Shown piece by piece: positions 24,600 through 37,158 of a DNA stretch of 64,000 bases. This DNA comes from Lithobates sylvaticus (taxonomy: Eukaryota > Chordata > Amphibia > Anura > Ranidae). The stretch is from assembly GCA_028564925.1 (NCBI GenBank), contig CM053033.1, positions 204,616,607 through 204,680,606 of the forward strand, read 5' to 3'. The notes beneath the pieces were generated by a model. That model did not search any database, had not been told where the DNA came from, and worked only from the letters and a program-made list of their open reading frames with translations. Position numbers and translations under genes: made by a program. Positions within the stretch are counted from its first letter, which is position 1; each line of letters opens with the position of its first letter.

Positions 24600-26884
24600 A
24601 TGGCTAGTGAACTGGTAATTTTGTCCTGGAACATCAGAGGACTTAAGTACCCAATTAAAAAGTGTGACCTGTTTCAACACGTTCCATCCATTGTCTGCTT
24701 GCAGGAAACGCACTTAACACATGACACTGTCTCTCTATTGCAGAATAGAATGTTTTCTACACAATACTACTTTGTATATTCTGCTTATGCCAGAGGCTCT
24801 AGCATATTAATTTCCTCCAAATTACAGTTTTCCTGCACGCAGACTTTGATAGATCCCCAAATTGTTCTCTATGCAATGTATTTTGGGGTCTGTATATATT
24901 ACTCCTCCCTATAACAGCGAGGCACTATGGAGGATAGGTGAATTTTTGGCAGATTACCCGGCAAATCCTCTGCTGGTTGTGGGGGACTGTAATAGTGTAT
25001 GCAATCCCAGCATGGATAAGCACCCGGCGGGTCCTCAGGTAGAGACTCCCTTTTATAGGCTATGCAGGGAACTGGGAGTGCATGACATATGGCCACTTAA
25101 GAACCCACTGTCCCATGCTTACTCATGCTGCTCCAGTACCTATCAAAGCCTGCCGAGAATAGACCTCTCTTCGGGCACAGACTCATTTCTTCCATGGGTG
25201 TCCAATATACAGTACTTGACTAGGGGGTTGTCAGATCAGTCCCCTCTCCTGGTCACTCTAGACAGAATTAAACCAAGGACTAAACCTAATTGGTGGGTTC
25301 CCGGTTTTGGGTTGCAGGTACTGCCCCAGGGGGATTTTATGGGTAAGGCCCTAGTTACATTTATTCACATTAATGATGGCTCTGCCTCCCCCAAGTGGCT
25401 TGGGAGACCATGAAAGTGTATTTACGGGGTATGTTGTTTAAAGCCATCAATGTCGACAAAAAATCTAATGTAGCATTGGAAAACCTTCTAGCAACTGAAG
25501 TGCAGAAGAGGGAAGCTCAATATATTCAAGACCCTACCCCATCCAATCGCTCAGCATGGAAAGAGGCTCAATTGATGTATAGGCGAACAGCCTTAGGTAA
25601 AGCTGAACACTCTAGATTTTACTCTAAATGCCACGGTTTTGAGAAGGGAGAGAGAACAGGTCACATGCTGGCAGTAATAGCGAGCTCTCAGAATTCCACT
25701 AATTCTATTTCTTCTATTACAACGCCAGAGGGTACCTGTATGAATGAGCAGCGTGACATACTGAGATCATTTGGTACCTTTTATAGCAACTTATACCAGA
25801 GTAAGTCGATTACCCAATGGCACGGCTAAGGGAATTTTTAGACTCTCTAAAACTGTGCTCTCTCTCTCTACTATAGATTTAATGGGAATTAAGTGCTCTC
25901 CTGACATTGGACGAGCTCAGACAGACAGTAGCGGACTCCCCTAATGGGTCTGGCTTACTATCTGATATTTACAAACAATATGGGGAGGTGCTGCTTCCAA
26001 AACTGTTGTAGACCCTTAATCAGGCATTTGAATTCTTTTAGCTCCCGAACTCCATGAATGATGCCTGCATCATAGTACTTCCAAAACCGGGTAAGGATCT
26101 CCTGGCACCAGTATCTTACTGCCCCATTTCACTTCTGAACTTGGATGTGAGGATTCTTGCCAGGATACTGGCGACAAGACTTAGCAAGGTGACGCAGGGG
26201 TTGGTCCATCCAGACCAATCTAGCTTTATACCCACCAGATCCACGGCAATAAATTTAAGAAGACTGTTTCTGAATATGCAGTTACCATTGCATAACCCTG
26301 GAAAGCGGGCCATCTTGTCACTTGACGCTGCAAAAGCTTTCAACGGTGTCGAGTGGACGTACCTATGGGAGGTTCTGAGGTTGTGTGGTCTTGGAAAATG
26401 ATTTATCCATTGGGTCAAGTTACTCTATTCAGCCCCCAGGGCCTGTATGCAAATTAATGGATCAGTTTCTGAATTCTTCCTGTTATATAGAGCTGCACAG
26501 CAGGGGTGCCCCCTGTCCCCACTATTATTTGCTCTGGCAATGGAACCCCTGGCCACAGCTGTTAGGCAGTCTGAAGCTATCTGTGGTTTTAAGAAGGGTG
26601 ATAGGAATGAAAAAAAATCCATTATATGCTGACGATGCTCTGTTGTTTCTTGGGGATATGGACAAATCCCTAACCTCCCTCATACATACCTTTGGCTCAT
26701 TTTCAGGCTTTGTTATTAACTGGAACAAGTCCATTCTGTTCCCCCTAGATGATCCCAATCTTATTATCCCAGAGGAGGGAGGCTCAGCAAATCATAATAG
26801 TGTCCTCCTTTAGGTATTTGGGAATTTGGGTGCATCCCAGCATGGAAGACTTCCTACGATACAATCTGGCTCCAATTTTGCATA
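24600..26884 (+). pseudogene. L1-type ORF2 (endonuclease and reverse transcriptase), broken
   Basis: Starts MASELVILSWNIRGL, the apurinic-like endonuclease opening, followed by 'VCLQETHL' and, after a frame change near 24895, 'LLVVGDCNSV'. The reverse transcriptase shows 'SLDAAKAFNGVEW' (normally DAEKAFD), 'QQGCPLSPLLFALAMEPLA', and the catalytic loop as 'ADDALLFL' after a further frameshift near 26630. It stops after 'FRYLGIWV', so the thumb and C-terminal region are absent. At least four frame changes are visible (about 24895, 25400, 25830-26040 and 26400-26630). Confidence 0.85.
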
Positions 26885-27232
26885 AATGTGTATATATTGT
26901 AGTGCTAGTTCCACTGGGTTTGCACACCAAATTCGGGGTTCCTATCACCAAGTGGCCCCGAGATATGGGGCCCCAAAGTCGGGTCGGAAAATGTCAAGCA
27001 CTTTTCTGCAACAGAGAATGATATTTTCCGAACCGACTTTGGGGCCCCGTATCTCGGGGCCACTTGGTGCTATGAACCCCATTGGATATGTTGTAGTGCT
27101 AGTTCCACTTGGTTTGCAGACCAAATTTCCACCAAAGGTTCCTAGCACCAAGTGGCCCCGAGATACGAGGCCTCAAAGTCGGGTCGGAAAATGTCATTCT
27201 CTGCTGCAGAAAAGTGCTTGACTCCAGTATAA
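26885..27232. repeat. three-unit repeat with an inverted middle unit
   Basis: A ~100-bp unit ('tagtgctagttccact..ggtttgca', 'caccaagtggccccgagat', 'aaagtcgggtcggaaaatgtc') occurs at 26898-26993 and 27091-27202 in direct order. Between them, at 27010-27070, the same block is inverted (ccgaactttggggccccgtatctcggggccacttggtg-like). The first two form a long hairpin. Frames across it are non-coding. It lies at the 3' break of the LINE. Confidence 0.75.
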
Positions 27233-28030
27233 GCCGGGGTATTCACTTACCTGATTGGGTCCTGAAGGGATGGGGGGGTGTCCCGCAGGGTGTGGTAGGG
27301 GGTAGGTGTTCAGTTGGAGAGTAGTCAGAGCTTCTCACAGGACAAGAAAAGTGTCTTCCACCCACCCTCCCTAGTTTATTGGTTTGGTATATGTGTCTAT
27401 TATAAATAAGGGTGTGGTTGATTCTATGGTGGGATCTGTAGGGGGTTTTAGATTTTCCTTACTGTTCAATTTGTGGGTTCTTTTGTTACTTGTCAGTGCA
27501 GCAGCGGGTGGTCTATTGCGTCTCTGAAGGCGGTGCTGGAAAAAATACTGGAGAATTAGGGGGGTTGGGCCCATCTGGAGGTATGGGTGTCCCTTCCCCT
27601 CATAATGCAATGGTAACATCATTTTTTTTTAAGTTGGTTGTATCTGGTAGTAAGTGGTACTTGTCCCCGAGTCTGTGTAGGTTGCGGCTGGGGGCCTTTC
27701 ATGGATGACAGATACAACCGGTTGGTAAAAAGAAAATAGGCCTTCAAAGATCTTTAGACCGGGTAAGATTAGACTGAGGTTTTTTGTTAATGGGTTATGT
27801 ATGGTGTGTAGTTATGCATTCCCTGTTTATGGAATTTTTGTATGTCAATTGTTTGAAATAATAAAACTAAGGCTGCTATGGCCATTCCGACTCCAAAATT
27901 GACTGTGTTGTCTGGTTAATTTGGGAGGGGAAGGAAGTGGTCAATTGTGACTGTTATAGGTAACCGTAGCCTCAGCAATCTGCACATCCATCCGTCATGC
28001 CTTTCCTACATTAAAGTGAGAAACTCCTCG
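27233..28030. other. unassigned, possible 3'-end-like sequence
   Basis: T/G-rich with no domain in any frame. An aataaaa at 27861-27867 after a T-rich stretch could be a polyadenylation signal of an unidentified element. A 15-C run lies at 28055-28069, just beyond. Confidence 0.25.
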
Positions 28031-28031
28031 C

Positions 28032-28420
28032 TAACTGTTACCCCTACATGACCCCCCCCCCCCCCCCAAACACTAACCTGTCAGCACTTCAGCTCTGTCC
28101 CCGTTTTTCTCCCATCACTTCCGGGTCTCCCAGGAGACTCAAGGGAGCTGTAGCAGGCTCCTGCTGGTGTCAGGAAAATCCTGTGTGGAGGGAGCGGGGG
28201 CATGTCCGAGCCATGCTGTGAATGTCTATGGACACCCACAGCCCGGCTCAGGAGTATGCCCACATGGGTGCCCTCATGCCACAGGGCTTGATATGGGGGC
28301 ACCAGCAGGAAAGGAGGTGCAGAGAGCTCAAGAAGAAGAGGTTCAGGACTGCGCTGTTAAATTATATTAAGTATAAGGTAAAGTGGGCAAGTATTTTAGA
28401 ATTTAGGGGAAAAAATGCTT
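28032..28420 (-). repeat. dispersed repeat, reverse copy of the 22450 family (diverged)
   Basis: On the minus strand it reads 'ttatacttaatat..gcgcagtcctgaacctcttcttctt', then a 'tgcccccatatcaagc..ggcacccatgtgggc' block. These correspond in order to parts of 22450-22860. Divergence is high. Non-coding. Confidence 0.4.
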
Positions 28421-28424
28421 TACA

Positions 28425-29149
28425 ACCACTTCAAAGTTGGTCATACATAGATCAAAATTCGAACGGTTCACAATGGACTGGGCAAATTTCAATACATGTA
28501 AGGGCACTTTGACTGTACAGAAGTCAATCTAATCGACTTCTGTACAACTACTGTGTCTGGTTTTACCTGCTCGATCAGCACCGCAGACTATAGCATGCAA
28601 CGCTGATCAGTGTATTCTGATGGTGGGGAAATCTCCCCACTGTCAGAATACAAAGGCTCAGTGGGGAGGATTCCCCCATCCACATCAAGTGTATGGGTGG
28701 GGAAACTGAGTGACTTTTTTTTTTAAACTGCTGGGGATGACACATCTAGGGGCTGCTGAAAGTGGGAGTAAACTCCCATGCATGAATTTTACCTATAGAT
28801 AAGCCTATAATAGGGTACTGCAAATGTGCACCATTTAGGAAATGTTCAATGTAAATTCAGCCGGTGACATCACCGACACATGCACTCTGAAGGAATGGCA
28901 TACCTGTGACGTTCCTTCAGAGTCCTGTGCCATAAACGGCGGCCCCTGCATGTAATCGCGGCTCTGGCCACTAACACAGCCGGAGTCCGCGAATACGGAA
29001 CGAAGACCATGTGAGGATGGAAGTACCTTCAGCGGTGACAGCATGCTGCTTGAGGGCTTTGTTCTAAGGTAAGTTTCACATAATGTGCTAGTATGCGATG
29101 CATACTAGCACATACTAGCACATTATGACATTGCCTTGCAGGTTAATAA
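28425..29149. repeat. two adjoining dispersed repeats with hairpins
   Basis: 28425-28740 starts 'aaagttggtcatacatagatc' and holds 'gtacagaagtc..gacttctgtac' and 'gtattctgatggtggggaa..ttccccactgtcagaatac' style inverted pairs. 28740-29149 includes 'ctctgaaggaa..ttccttcagag' and 'cataatgtgctagtatgcgatgcatactagcacatactagcacattat'-type inverted words (split across 29080-29128). Non-coding. Confidence 0.45.
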
Positions 29150-30302
29150 TGTAGCACCCTGGTGTTTAGGCAGGGTTGCTAACCAATTTAGTTTGCCAGG
29201 TAGTAATTGTCCTGGCTAATTGTAAGGAGAGACACTGATTTCCCCCTAATTCTGTAATTGCTGCATTTTTATCTTCTGTCACCAGGTGGTGTTGTAGCTG
29301 GTGACATTAGATAGACAAGGGCATAGCAAGGACAGTGTATGAATGGATGGGGTGTCTCAGCCAATAGGCAAGGGTTTCTTTAAGTCCCTTCGCCTGCTGG
29401 GAGAGCCTATTTATTTGGGTGGAGTCAGGTGATCGGGGTTCTGTGCCACCTGGACGGCTGTCTGGGTGGACGTGTGTTATGTCACCCCGGACTGCTAGGC
29501 TGGAAGCCTGAGGCCTATTCTGGGGACACCTGGCTGCTAGGCTCCCTGAGGCCTATCCAGGAGCAGGAGAAGCAGCCTAGGGTTGGGACTGCAGGATTGG
29601 AGTCCAACCGAGTCATGAAGGTTCAGCCAGACGGGGAACCAGTTGTGGTCGGAGGTAGAGGGGAAACTTTCACCACTAAGGGACCATCCACCTTGTTACC
29701 GGAGACTACTGTGAGTAAGCTGAAGAAAGGACCTGAGCAGTCTTCTCACCAACGGGGGACAGTGAAGAAATGGGAAAGTATCAGCAAGTGCCAAGCCAGG
29801 GACCCAGCAGGATAGCGGGGGTGACGCTTAAGGATTGTGCAGCGAGATAGCTGTGCAAGAGCTCACGGGAATCCGGTGACGACTCAGATCTGGAAGTCTA
29901 GTGAGAGACTGGGAGCTCAGTGAGTGAAGATCTACAATGTAATACTGGGAGATAAGTAAAGGACTGTTCTGTGTTACCAAGAGTTAAGTACAACGACCGT
30001 TAGTGACTGTCACAAGATTAGTTGCCATAGGAGACAGCGGTCCTACCTATACAGGAGTGTCATCAGGCCCAGATTTACTCCCATTGCCGCCCCAAGGCCG
30101 AGTCCTTCAATGCCCCCCCCCCCCCCACACACACACAACACAACACAACTCTCACCCTTTATCGATGACTGCTACAATAGATCAATCAAAAACATATCTC
30201 CACACACGAGAACACTGAAAATAACTGGCTTTAATTGTACAGACTGAAAATACTCTGTAATGTAGAAAATGTCCTTTAAAGATTATAGCAGTAAGAAACT
30301 CC

Positions 30303-30449
30303 CTACAATTTTGTAGTTCTATCTTTTCTTTTGGCAAACTCATCAATAATATCTTCGTAGGACAAAGTATTTAAAAGTTCTGACTCAATGGCAAGTAAAG
30401 CTAAACTGTTCAGTCTTTCTTGACCCAAAGATGATCGTGAATCATCAAA
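30303..30449 (-). pseudogene. hAT transposase C-terminal dimerisation segment
   Basis: Minus strand, 48 codons to a TAG stop: DDSRSSLGQERLNSLALLAI, then ESELLNTLSYEDIIDEFAKRK. The 'ERLNSLALL.IE.EL' pattern followed by an acidic-basic tail is the conserved C-terminal dimerisation motif of hAT transposases and their domesticated relatives. Upstream the frame runs into the minisatellite and is lost. It cannot encode an enzyme; the source was probably an autonomous relative. Confidence 0.75.
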
Positions 30450-31185
30450 CGCTGCCACTGTGCCCAAACGCTGCCACTGTGCCCATCAAACGCTGACACT
30501 GTGCCCATCAAACGCTGACACTGTGCCCATCAAACGCTGACACTGTGCCCAAACGCAGCCACTGTGCCATCAAATGCTGCCACTGTGCCCTCAAAACGCT
30601 GCCACTGTGCCCTCAAACGCTGCCACTGTGCCCTAAAAATGCTGCCACTGTGCCCTCAAACGCTGCCACTGTGCCCTCAAATGCTGCCACTGTGCCAAAC
30701 ACTGCCACTGTGCCCATTAAACGCTGCCATTGTGCCCTCAAACGCTGCCACTGTGCCATCAAAAGCTACCACTGTGGCATCAAATGCTGCCACTGTGCCA
30801 TCAAATACTGCCACTGTGCCCATCAAATGCTGCCACACTGCCATATTATGCTGCCAGTGTGCCCATCAAACGCTGCCACTGTGCCCTCAAATGCTGCCAC
30901 TGTGCCATCAAACGCTGCCACTGTGCCAAAAGGCTGCTACTGTGCCCATCAAACGCTGACACTGTGCCCATCAAACGCTGACACTGTGCCCATCAAACGC
31001 TGACACTGTGCCCAAACGTAGCCACTGTGCCCATCAAACGCTGCCACTGTGCCATCAAATGCTGCCACTGTGCCCATTAAACGCTGCCACTGTGTCCAGC
31101 AAATGCTGCCACACTGCCATCAAATTCTGCCAGTTTGCCCATCAAATGCTGCCAGTGTGCCCATCAAATGCAGCCAGTGTGCCAA
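30450..31185. repeat. minisatellite, ~21-23-bp unit
   Basis: About 30 tandem units of the type catcaaacgctgccactgtgcc, with variants (aaatgctgcc, cgctgacac). Unit length varies by one to three bases. The array begins inside the codons for the hAT tail (caaacgctgcc directly follows atcatc), so it grew from or next to coding sequence. Frames across it (Cys/His/Pro-rich) are artefacts. Confidence 0.9.
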
Positions 31186-31997
31186 TTAAATTTTAAAACT
31201 TTATACTTTTCCAGTTCTACACATGGGGTGCGGGAGCCAGGGGAGGAGAAAGAAAACCTACCTTGTCCTCCTGGCCAGCTCAGCTCCGAATTCGATCAAT
31301 TCCTCCAAGCTGCTGCTAGTTTCACTTGAACCCACTCCACTCCACGCCTCGGTCAGACTCCTCCTATCGAGGACTCTGTTCCTCCGAGTCCAATCACGCT
31401 TGCTTGCAGGCAGCATAGCCAGGGGCGGGGCCAGAGCGTCAGTGGAGCTCAAGGCCCTGCCCACCCACGGCCCGCTCCTTGATCAAACAAAAAGCAGCAC
31501 TGGCACTGCGTGTGTGTGCTGCTCATGCCAGTTGTCTGATGACTGTCTGTGACAGACAGTGGGGATTTTCAGGGCCAATTTGCAGCCCTGGAGGGGGGGA
31601 GCGGCCGCGAAAGCCGAGAAGTCGCCGCAGGAGCGGCGCCGCCCCTGCACCACTGCTGCCTCGAGGCCTGGCCTCGGTGGCCTTGTGGGAAATCCAGCCC
31701 TGCGTGTCATCCGGCTGGAGGCCATCCACTGTATAGCTGTCTACCTATAGAAGTTTCGGAGACTGCCAATTATCATTGCATCTACTCAAGGGTGTCCTGG
31801 CCCTCACCCCCTCTCCCATTGTTCTGTTAAAAGACAATAAATCTTTTTTTCGCATCCAAAAGTGACTGGCGCCCATCATTTCTTCTGCAACATACCCACC
31901 AAGCCTGGTAATCCACTCTACAAGGAACAATGCCAGCTCTCCCTGACTCTGGAGGTCACTATTAGGCCTCTAGGGGTCGGATCCCTTGCTATAATAA

Positions 31998-32338
31998 AAA
32001 AGGCAGTGGTTTACTACCAGTTGTTCATACTAGGTCAAATTCAGGAACTTATACAGCTTGCTTTTGTAAAAAAATGCATTGAACAAGGCATCAATAATTA
32101 CAAAGCAACATTAATTTATGTCTTTTATATCTACCTAGAGTAGCCAATAAAGGGTATCACTTAATCTCCAAACTTTCTTCATTAATGGCTAACAGTACAA
32201 GTCTCTGCTGTTGAAATGCTCAAAAGAAAAGCCTTTGCCACCCTCTTGTGGTGATTCTTTGTCACTGCATGGAAAAGAAAAACTGTAAGATAAAAGGCTA
32301 CTTGCCCTCTTGTGGCCATTTTTCAGTATTGCTAGCAG
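31998..32338. other. unassigned spacer
   Basis: No coding frame with a domain. A short direct pair, 'ccctcttgtgg', occurs at 32240 and 32306. Nothing else is seen. Confidence 0.3.
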
Positions 32339-33188
32339 ATTGTATTTTATTATGAAATAAAAGGAGCTAACACCGCGCTAAACCCTAAAAAATAATAATA
32401 AGTGTATGTCATACAGACAAATTGAAAAGGAAAAAAGAAATAAAGCAGCAGCTAAAAAAATGTGAGATATGCACATTAACAGAACAATAATAAACAAAAA
32501 GCCGCGCTATATGAATTAATGTGACTTAAGTGTACATAAGTGACTGTGAAATCACAAAAAAATACAAAATGACCATAATAAAATATCATAAGCGACAAAA
32601 TACCCTATGTGTATAACTATACGTGACACATAAAGTGTAGAACCATATTGGTACAATAAACCATGAAATCCTTGTGCAGTAAAGTCCAGGGTTTGTAACC
32701 ACAGTGAGTGTCCAAAGAAATGAAAATTATATATCAATGTGATGTCCAGCTAGTGCCACCAAACTTGAAATAGATTCCACCAATACGTGTGATCCACCAC
32801 CACTCTACCATTAAGCTTACCGGAGGCAAGCTTAAACCAAGCCTGTATGAAGATGGTACTGGATGTACCCTGAACCGTAGGACCTCACCACATGGTCCGG
32901 ACTTCACCAGGTATGGATGGCCTCGAGATGAAACTTGGGACAAAATTTCTTATCGGACCAGGTCTGTATATGGGACTCCTCCAGGAAAGCAGACCCAAAC
33001 CCAACAGCATCAGCATGGAATCATAAAAGAAGAAGGGATGCTCCCATAGTGTAAAACTGATGGTTTATTAAAAGAAAAAATATAAAATATCTACTTACAC
33101 AAATATATGTGCATAAGACAGAGAATCGAATAAAAACGCCGGCCGGCTTGCAAGAAACACCCGCTCACAACGCGGAACGTGATGACGT

Positions 33189-33254
33189 CAGTGCGTCAGC
33201 CTCCCTACGTCCGTTTCGTCTATTGACGTCTTCTGGGGAACGGGCGACGCACTG
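33189..33254 (-). ncRNA. hammerhead-ribozyme-like motif in left PLE arm
   Basis: Mirror copy of 40083-40148, described there. It lies downstream of the reverse transcriptase frame of the minus-strand copy, in the terminal-repeat-like region. Confidence 0.5.
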
Positions 33255-33744
33255 AATCATCGCAACTTTATAGAAACATTGACAGACACGCCCTGGTGTG
33301 AATCCCTAATGGCGGATCTTATATACCACAAAACAATCAAGGCTCTTAATAGGACAATGATGTCAACCATACCTATCATCCCTTGAAAAATCTATTAAAA
33401 TGAAACAGGTTATGTATGGAAAAATATACATATACCTAGTGGATCACTCCAAACAGAAACTGCGTAGGAACAAGGGGGTAAATCAACCCAGAGAGTCCCA
33501 AACTCAGAGATTGGAATTGGCTCCATCTTGTGGACAAAAAATAATAAGCTAAAGCGAAAATTACATCAACCTATAGAAAGGTAGCAAAACCATGATGCAA
33601 CATGCGGTTGAATAGGTGGAGATGGATAATTGGAATTTTAATAGGGCTTATGAGCTATAATTACCCATGGAAATGTAGGCAAAAGAAAAAATTTACCAAA
33701 ATTTAGATTCGCCATTATGGACTCACCCCTTACATCGAAACATA

Positions 33745-35364
<1,620 letters not shown>

Positions 35365-35472
35365 TAACACATGCATTATGATTGAGGTGGTCACAAATCA
35401 AATCTATAGTAAAATCCAAGATTTTACTTGGACATGTTAACATTTACTTATGGTGATGGGAAAAAGTTGGAA

Positions 35473-37158
35473 CTAGGAATTATCAATAAATGCGTTAACA
35501 TCTATCTCAACGTTTAACCCAAAGGGGGTGTAACACTTGATTTTATAAATCCAGTACATCTCCAATCTGGAGATGCCACGAACAAGTGAACCCCCTCTCC
35601 ATTGGGGAACGTATTTATCTATCCCTAAGAAAATTGTCTTGGATGGATCTTTTTTATGAACTTCCAAATAATGCCTGGACACTGGATGCTTAGGAAACCC
35701 ACCCAGGATGTTGGTAACGTGTTCGTTCAGTCTGACCTTCAGTGGGCGCTTGGTCCTGCCCACATATTGAAGGCCACAGGGGCACTGAAGCAAGTAGACA
35801 ACCCCTTCAGTCGAACAGGTTATAAAGGGCTTGATCTCAAGCTCAGTTCTGGTGCTGGTGGAGATAAATCTATGTGTCCTCCTATGAGTGCACCCACTAA
35901 GCGAGCAAATCCTACACCGCCTGCATTGATAAAAACCTGTCAAGTTGTCAAAAAAGATGGTTCTGGCTACTGGTGGATCTAGAACATTAGGGGATATTCT
36001 AGCCTTAAGCGAGGGCACCCCTCTGAAAACAATCTGGGGTTTAGATGGCAAAACTCCGCTAAGAGATGGGTCGCTAGTAAGGACATGCCAATATTTTTTG
36101 ATCATTTTCCCCACATTTCTATGTTGAATAGAATAAGAAGTGATAAATGGAACCATGCCTTGATCTCTACTCTTAGGGGGGTTATCTTTGAGTAGATCAG
36201 CTCTATTGATCTCAGACACTTCACTGAGCACAGCCTCCAATGAGGTAGGTGTATAACCCTTTTCGAGGAAGCGTTCAGTGAGGATATTGGCTTGAGTGGA
36301 AAACTCAACTGGATCGGAGCAATTCCTCCTCAACTGTAAATATTGGCTCTTAGGAACTGATTTGAGCCACGCTTCATGGTGACAGCTACCAATAGGAATG
36401 TACGCATTCCGATCAGTTCCCTTGAAGTGGGTCGCAGTGGTAAAAACTCCACTATCAACCCCTATTCTAAGGTCCAGAAAGTTGATTGACACCTGGTTGG
36501 CTTCATAGTTTAGTACAATACCCCTCTGGTTATTATTTAATTCAGTGAGGAAGAGATCCAAATCGGCCTTGTCACCATCCCATAGGAGGAGGATGTCGTC
36601 TATGTACCTGGCCCATAGGACCACTTGGGGTCTCTGATGGGCATAGACGACATCCTCCTCCCACAGGGCCATGAAAAGATTGGCCAAGCTGGGGGCATAT
36701 TTAGCCCCCATGGCGACTCCCCTATCTTGTCTGAAGAAATTTCCTCCAAACCAGAAATAACTGCTGGATGCAGCGAATCTCAACAGCTGCATAATGAAGA
36801 AAATCTGTTCATCAAATAAACCAGAGTCTCGCCTGAGAAAATATTCAACTGCCAAAAACCCCAAATGGTGCGGAATGACCGTGTATAAAGAAGTGACGTC
36901 AGCCGTCACTAGCCAAACGCCAGATGGGGGGGTAATCGAACCTATTAAATTAATAACAGAGCGGGAATCCTTAATATAGGATGGCATATTTTTAACTAAG
37001 GGTTGCAAAAAGTAGTCAATATACCTGCCCACCCGGGACATAACCGAATCAATGCCACTAACTATAGGGCGTCCCGGGGGGCAGGTAGGGTGCTTATGGA
37101 TCTTGGGCAGATAGTAGATGGTGGGCGTACGTGGCGCTTTCGGGATCAAATAGACCAA
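35473..37158 (-). CDS. PLE reverse transcriptase with GIY-YIG endonuclease, 5'-truncated copy
   Basis: 561 codons open to a stop, with no ATG at the upstream end because the copy begins at the head-to-head junction. Reverse transcriptase motifs in order: TIYYLPKIHKHP, PPGRPIVSGIDS, a DVTSLYT box, RGVAMGAKYAPSLANLFMA, and the catalytic YIDDILLLW. A linker with clustered Cys (CRRCRICSLSGC) precedes the GIY-YIG nuclease (VVYLLQCPCGLQYVGRTKRP, then RLNEH). RT followed by GIY-YIG is diagnostic of Penelope-like elements, which prime at nicked or end-like DNA. The N-terminal region is absent, so the copy is not autonomous even though the remaining frame looks whole. Confidence 0.9.
   Translation of the reverse strand: MVYLIPKAPRTPTIYYLPKIHKHPTCPPGRPIVSGIDSVMSRVGRYIDYFLQPLVKNMPSYIKDSRSVINLIGSITPPSGVWLVTADVTSLYTVIPHHLGFLAVEYFLRRDSGLFDEQIFFIMQLLRFAASSSYFWFGGNFFRQDRGVAMGAKYAPSLANLFMALWEEDVVYAHQRPQVVLWARYIDDILLLWDGDKADLDLFLTELNNNQRGIVLNYEANQVSINFLDLRIGVDSGVFTTATHFKGTDRNAYIPIGSCHHEAWLKSVPKSQYLQLRRNCSDPVEFSTQANILTERFLEKGYTPTSLEAVLSEVSEINRADLLKDNPPKSRDQGMVPFITSYSIQHRNVGKMIKKYWHVLTSDPSLSGVLPSKPQIVFRGVPSLKARISPNVLDPPVARTIFFDNLTGFYQCRRCRICSLSGCTHRRTHRFISTSTRTELEIKPFITCSTEGVVYLLQCPCGLQYVGRTKRPLKVRLNEHVTNILGGFPKHPVSRHYLEVHKKDPSKTIFLGIDKYVPQWRGGSLVRGISRLEMYWIYKIKCYTPFGLNVEIDVNAFIDNS

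Larger units (their letters stand above)
22862..26884 (+). mobile_element. L1/Tx1-type LINE, broken and cut at its 3' side
   Basis: It carries an ORF1 (coiled coil, RRM-like domain, C-terminal domain) followed by an ORF2 with endonuclease and reverse transcriptase, the L1-group plan. The 5' leader starts near ggggggcatggctaggct. The 3' part of ORF2 and the poly-A tail are missing: L1-like sequence stops at about 26884, where an unrelated repeat begins. Both ORFs carry several frameshifts, so it is inactive. Confidence 0.85.
30064..31702 (-). mobile_element. hAT derivative with minisatellite and transposase tail
   Basis: The ends CAGGCCCAGATTTAC and GAAATCCAGCCCTG are inverted, flanked by an 8-bp duplication with one mismatch (agtgtcat 30056-30063, cgtgtcat 31703-31710). 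The flanks rejoin the surrounding LTR smoothly. Inside are the last ~50 codons of a hAT transposase on the minus strand and a 0.7-kb minisatellite in place of the rest of the gene. The right third (31210-31700) is GC-rich non-coding sequence. Confidence 0.75.
29150..31992 (+). mobile_element. probable LTR (~1.2 kb without insertion), fossil
   Basis: It starts TGTAGCACCCTGG, and a polyadenylation-like aataaa lies at 31837. The likely right end is 'cccttgctat' at 31983-31992. The 5-bp aataa is found on both sides (29145-29149, 31993-31997). The terminal dinucleotide at the right is decayed, so the boundary is tentative. A hAT derivative (30064-31702) splits it. No gag or pol follows. Confidence 0.45.

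Noticed and set aside
29070-29128. Hairpin with tagtatgcgatgcatacta as a possible miRNA precursor
   Set aside because: The arms are short, perfectly self-complementary and part of a dispersed repeat; a miRNA cannot be supported from sequence alone.
30450-31185. CRISPR-like regular array
   Set aside because: Units are contiguous tandem repeats without unique spacers, and the genome is a vertebrate.
30545-31196. Cys/His-rich frames resembling zinc-finger arrays
   Set aside because: They are translations of a minisatellite in several frames; the Cys/His spacing follows the DNA unit, not a protein fold.
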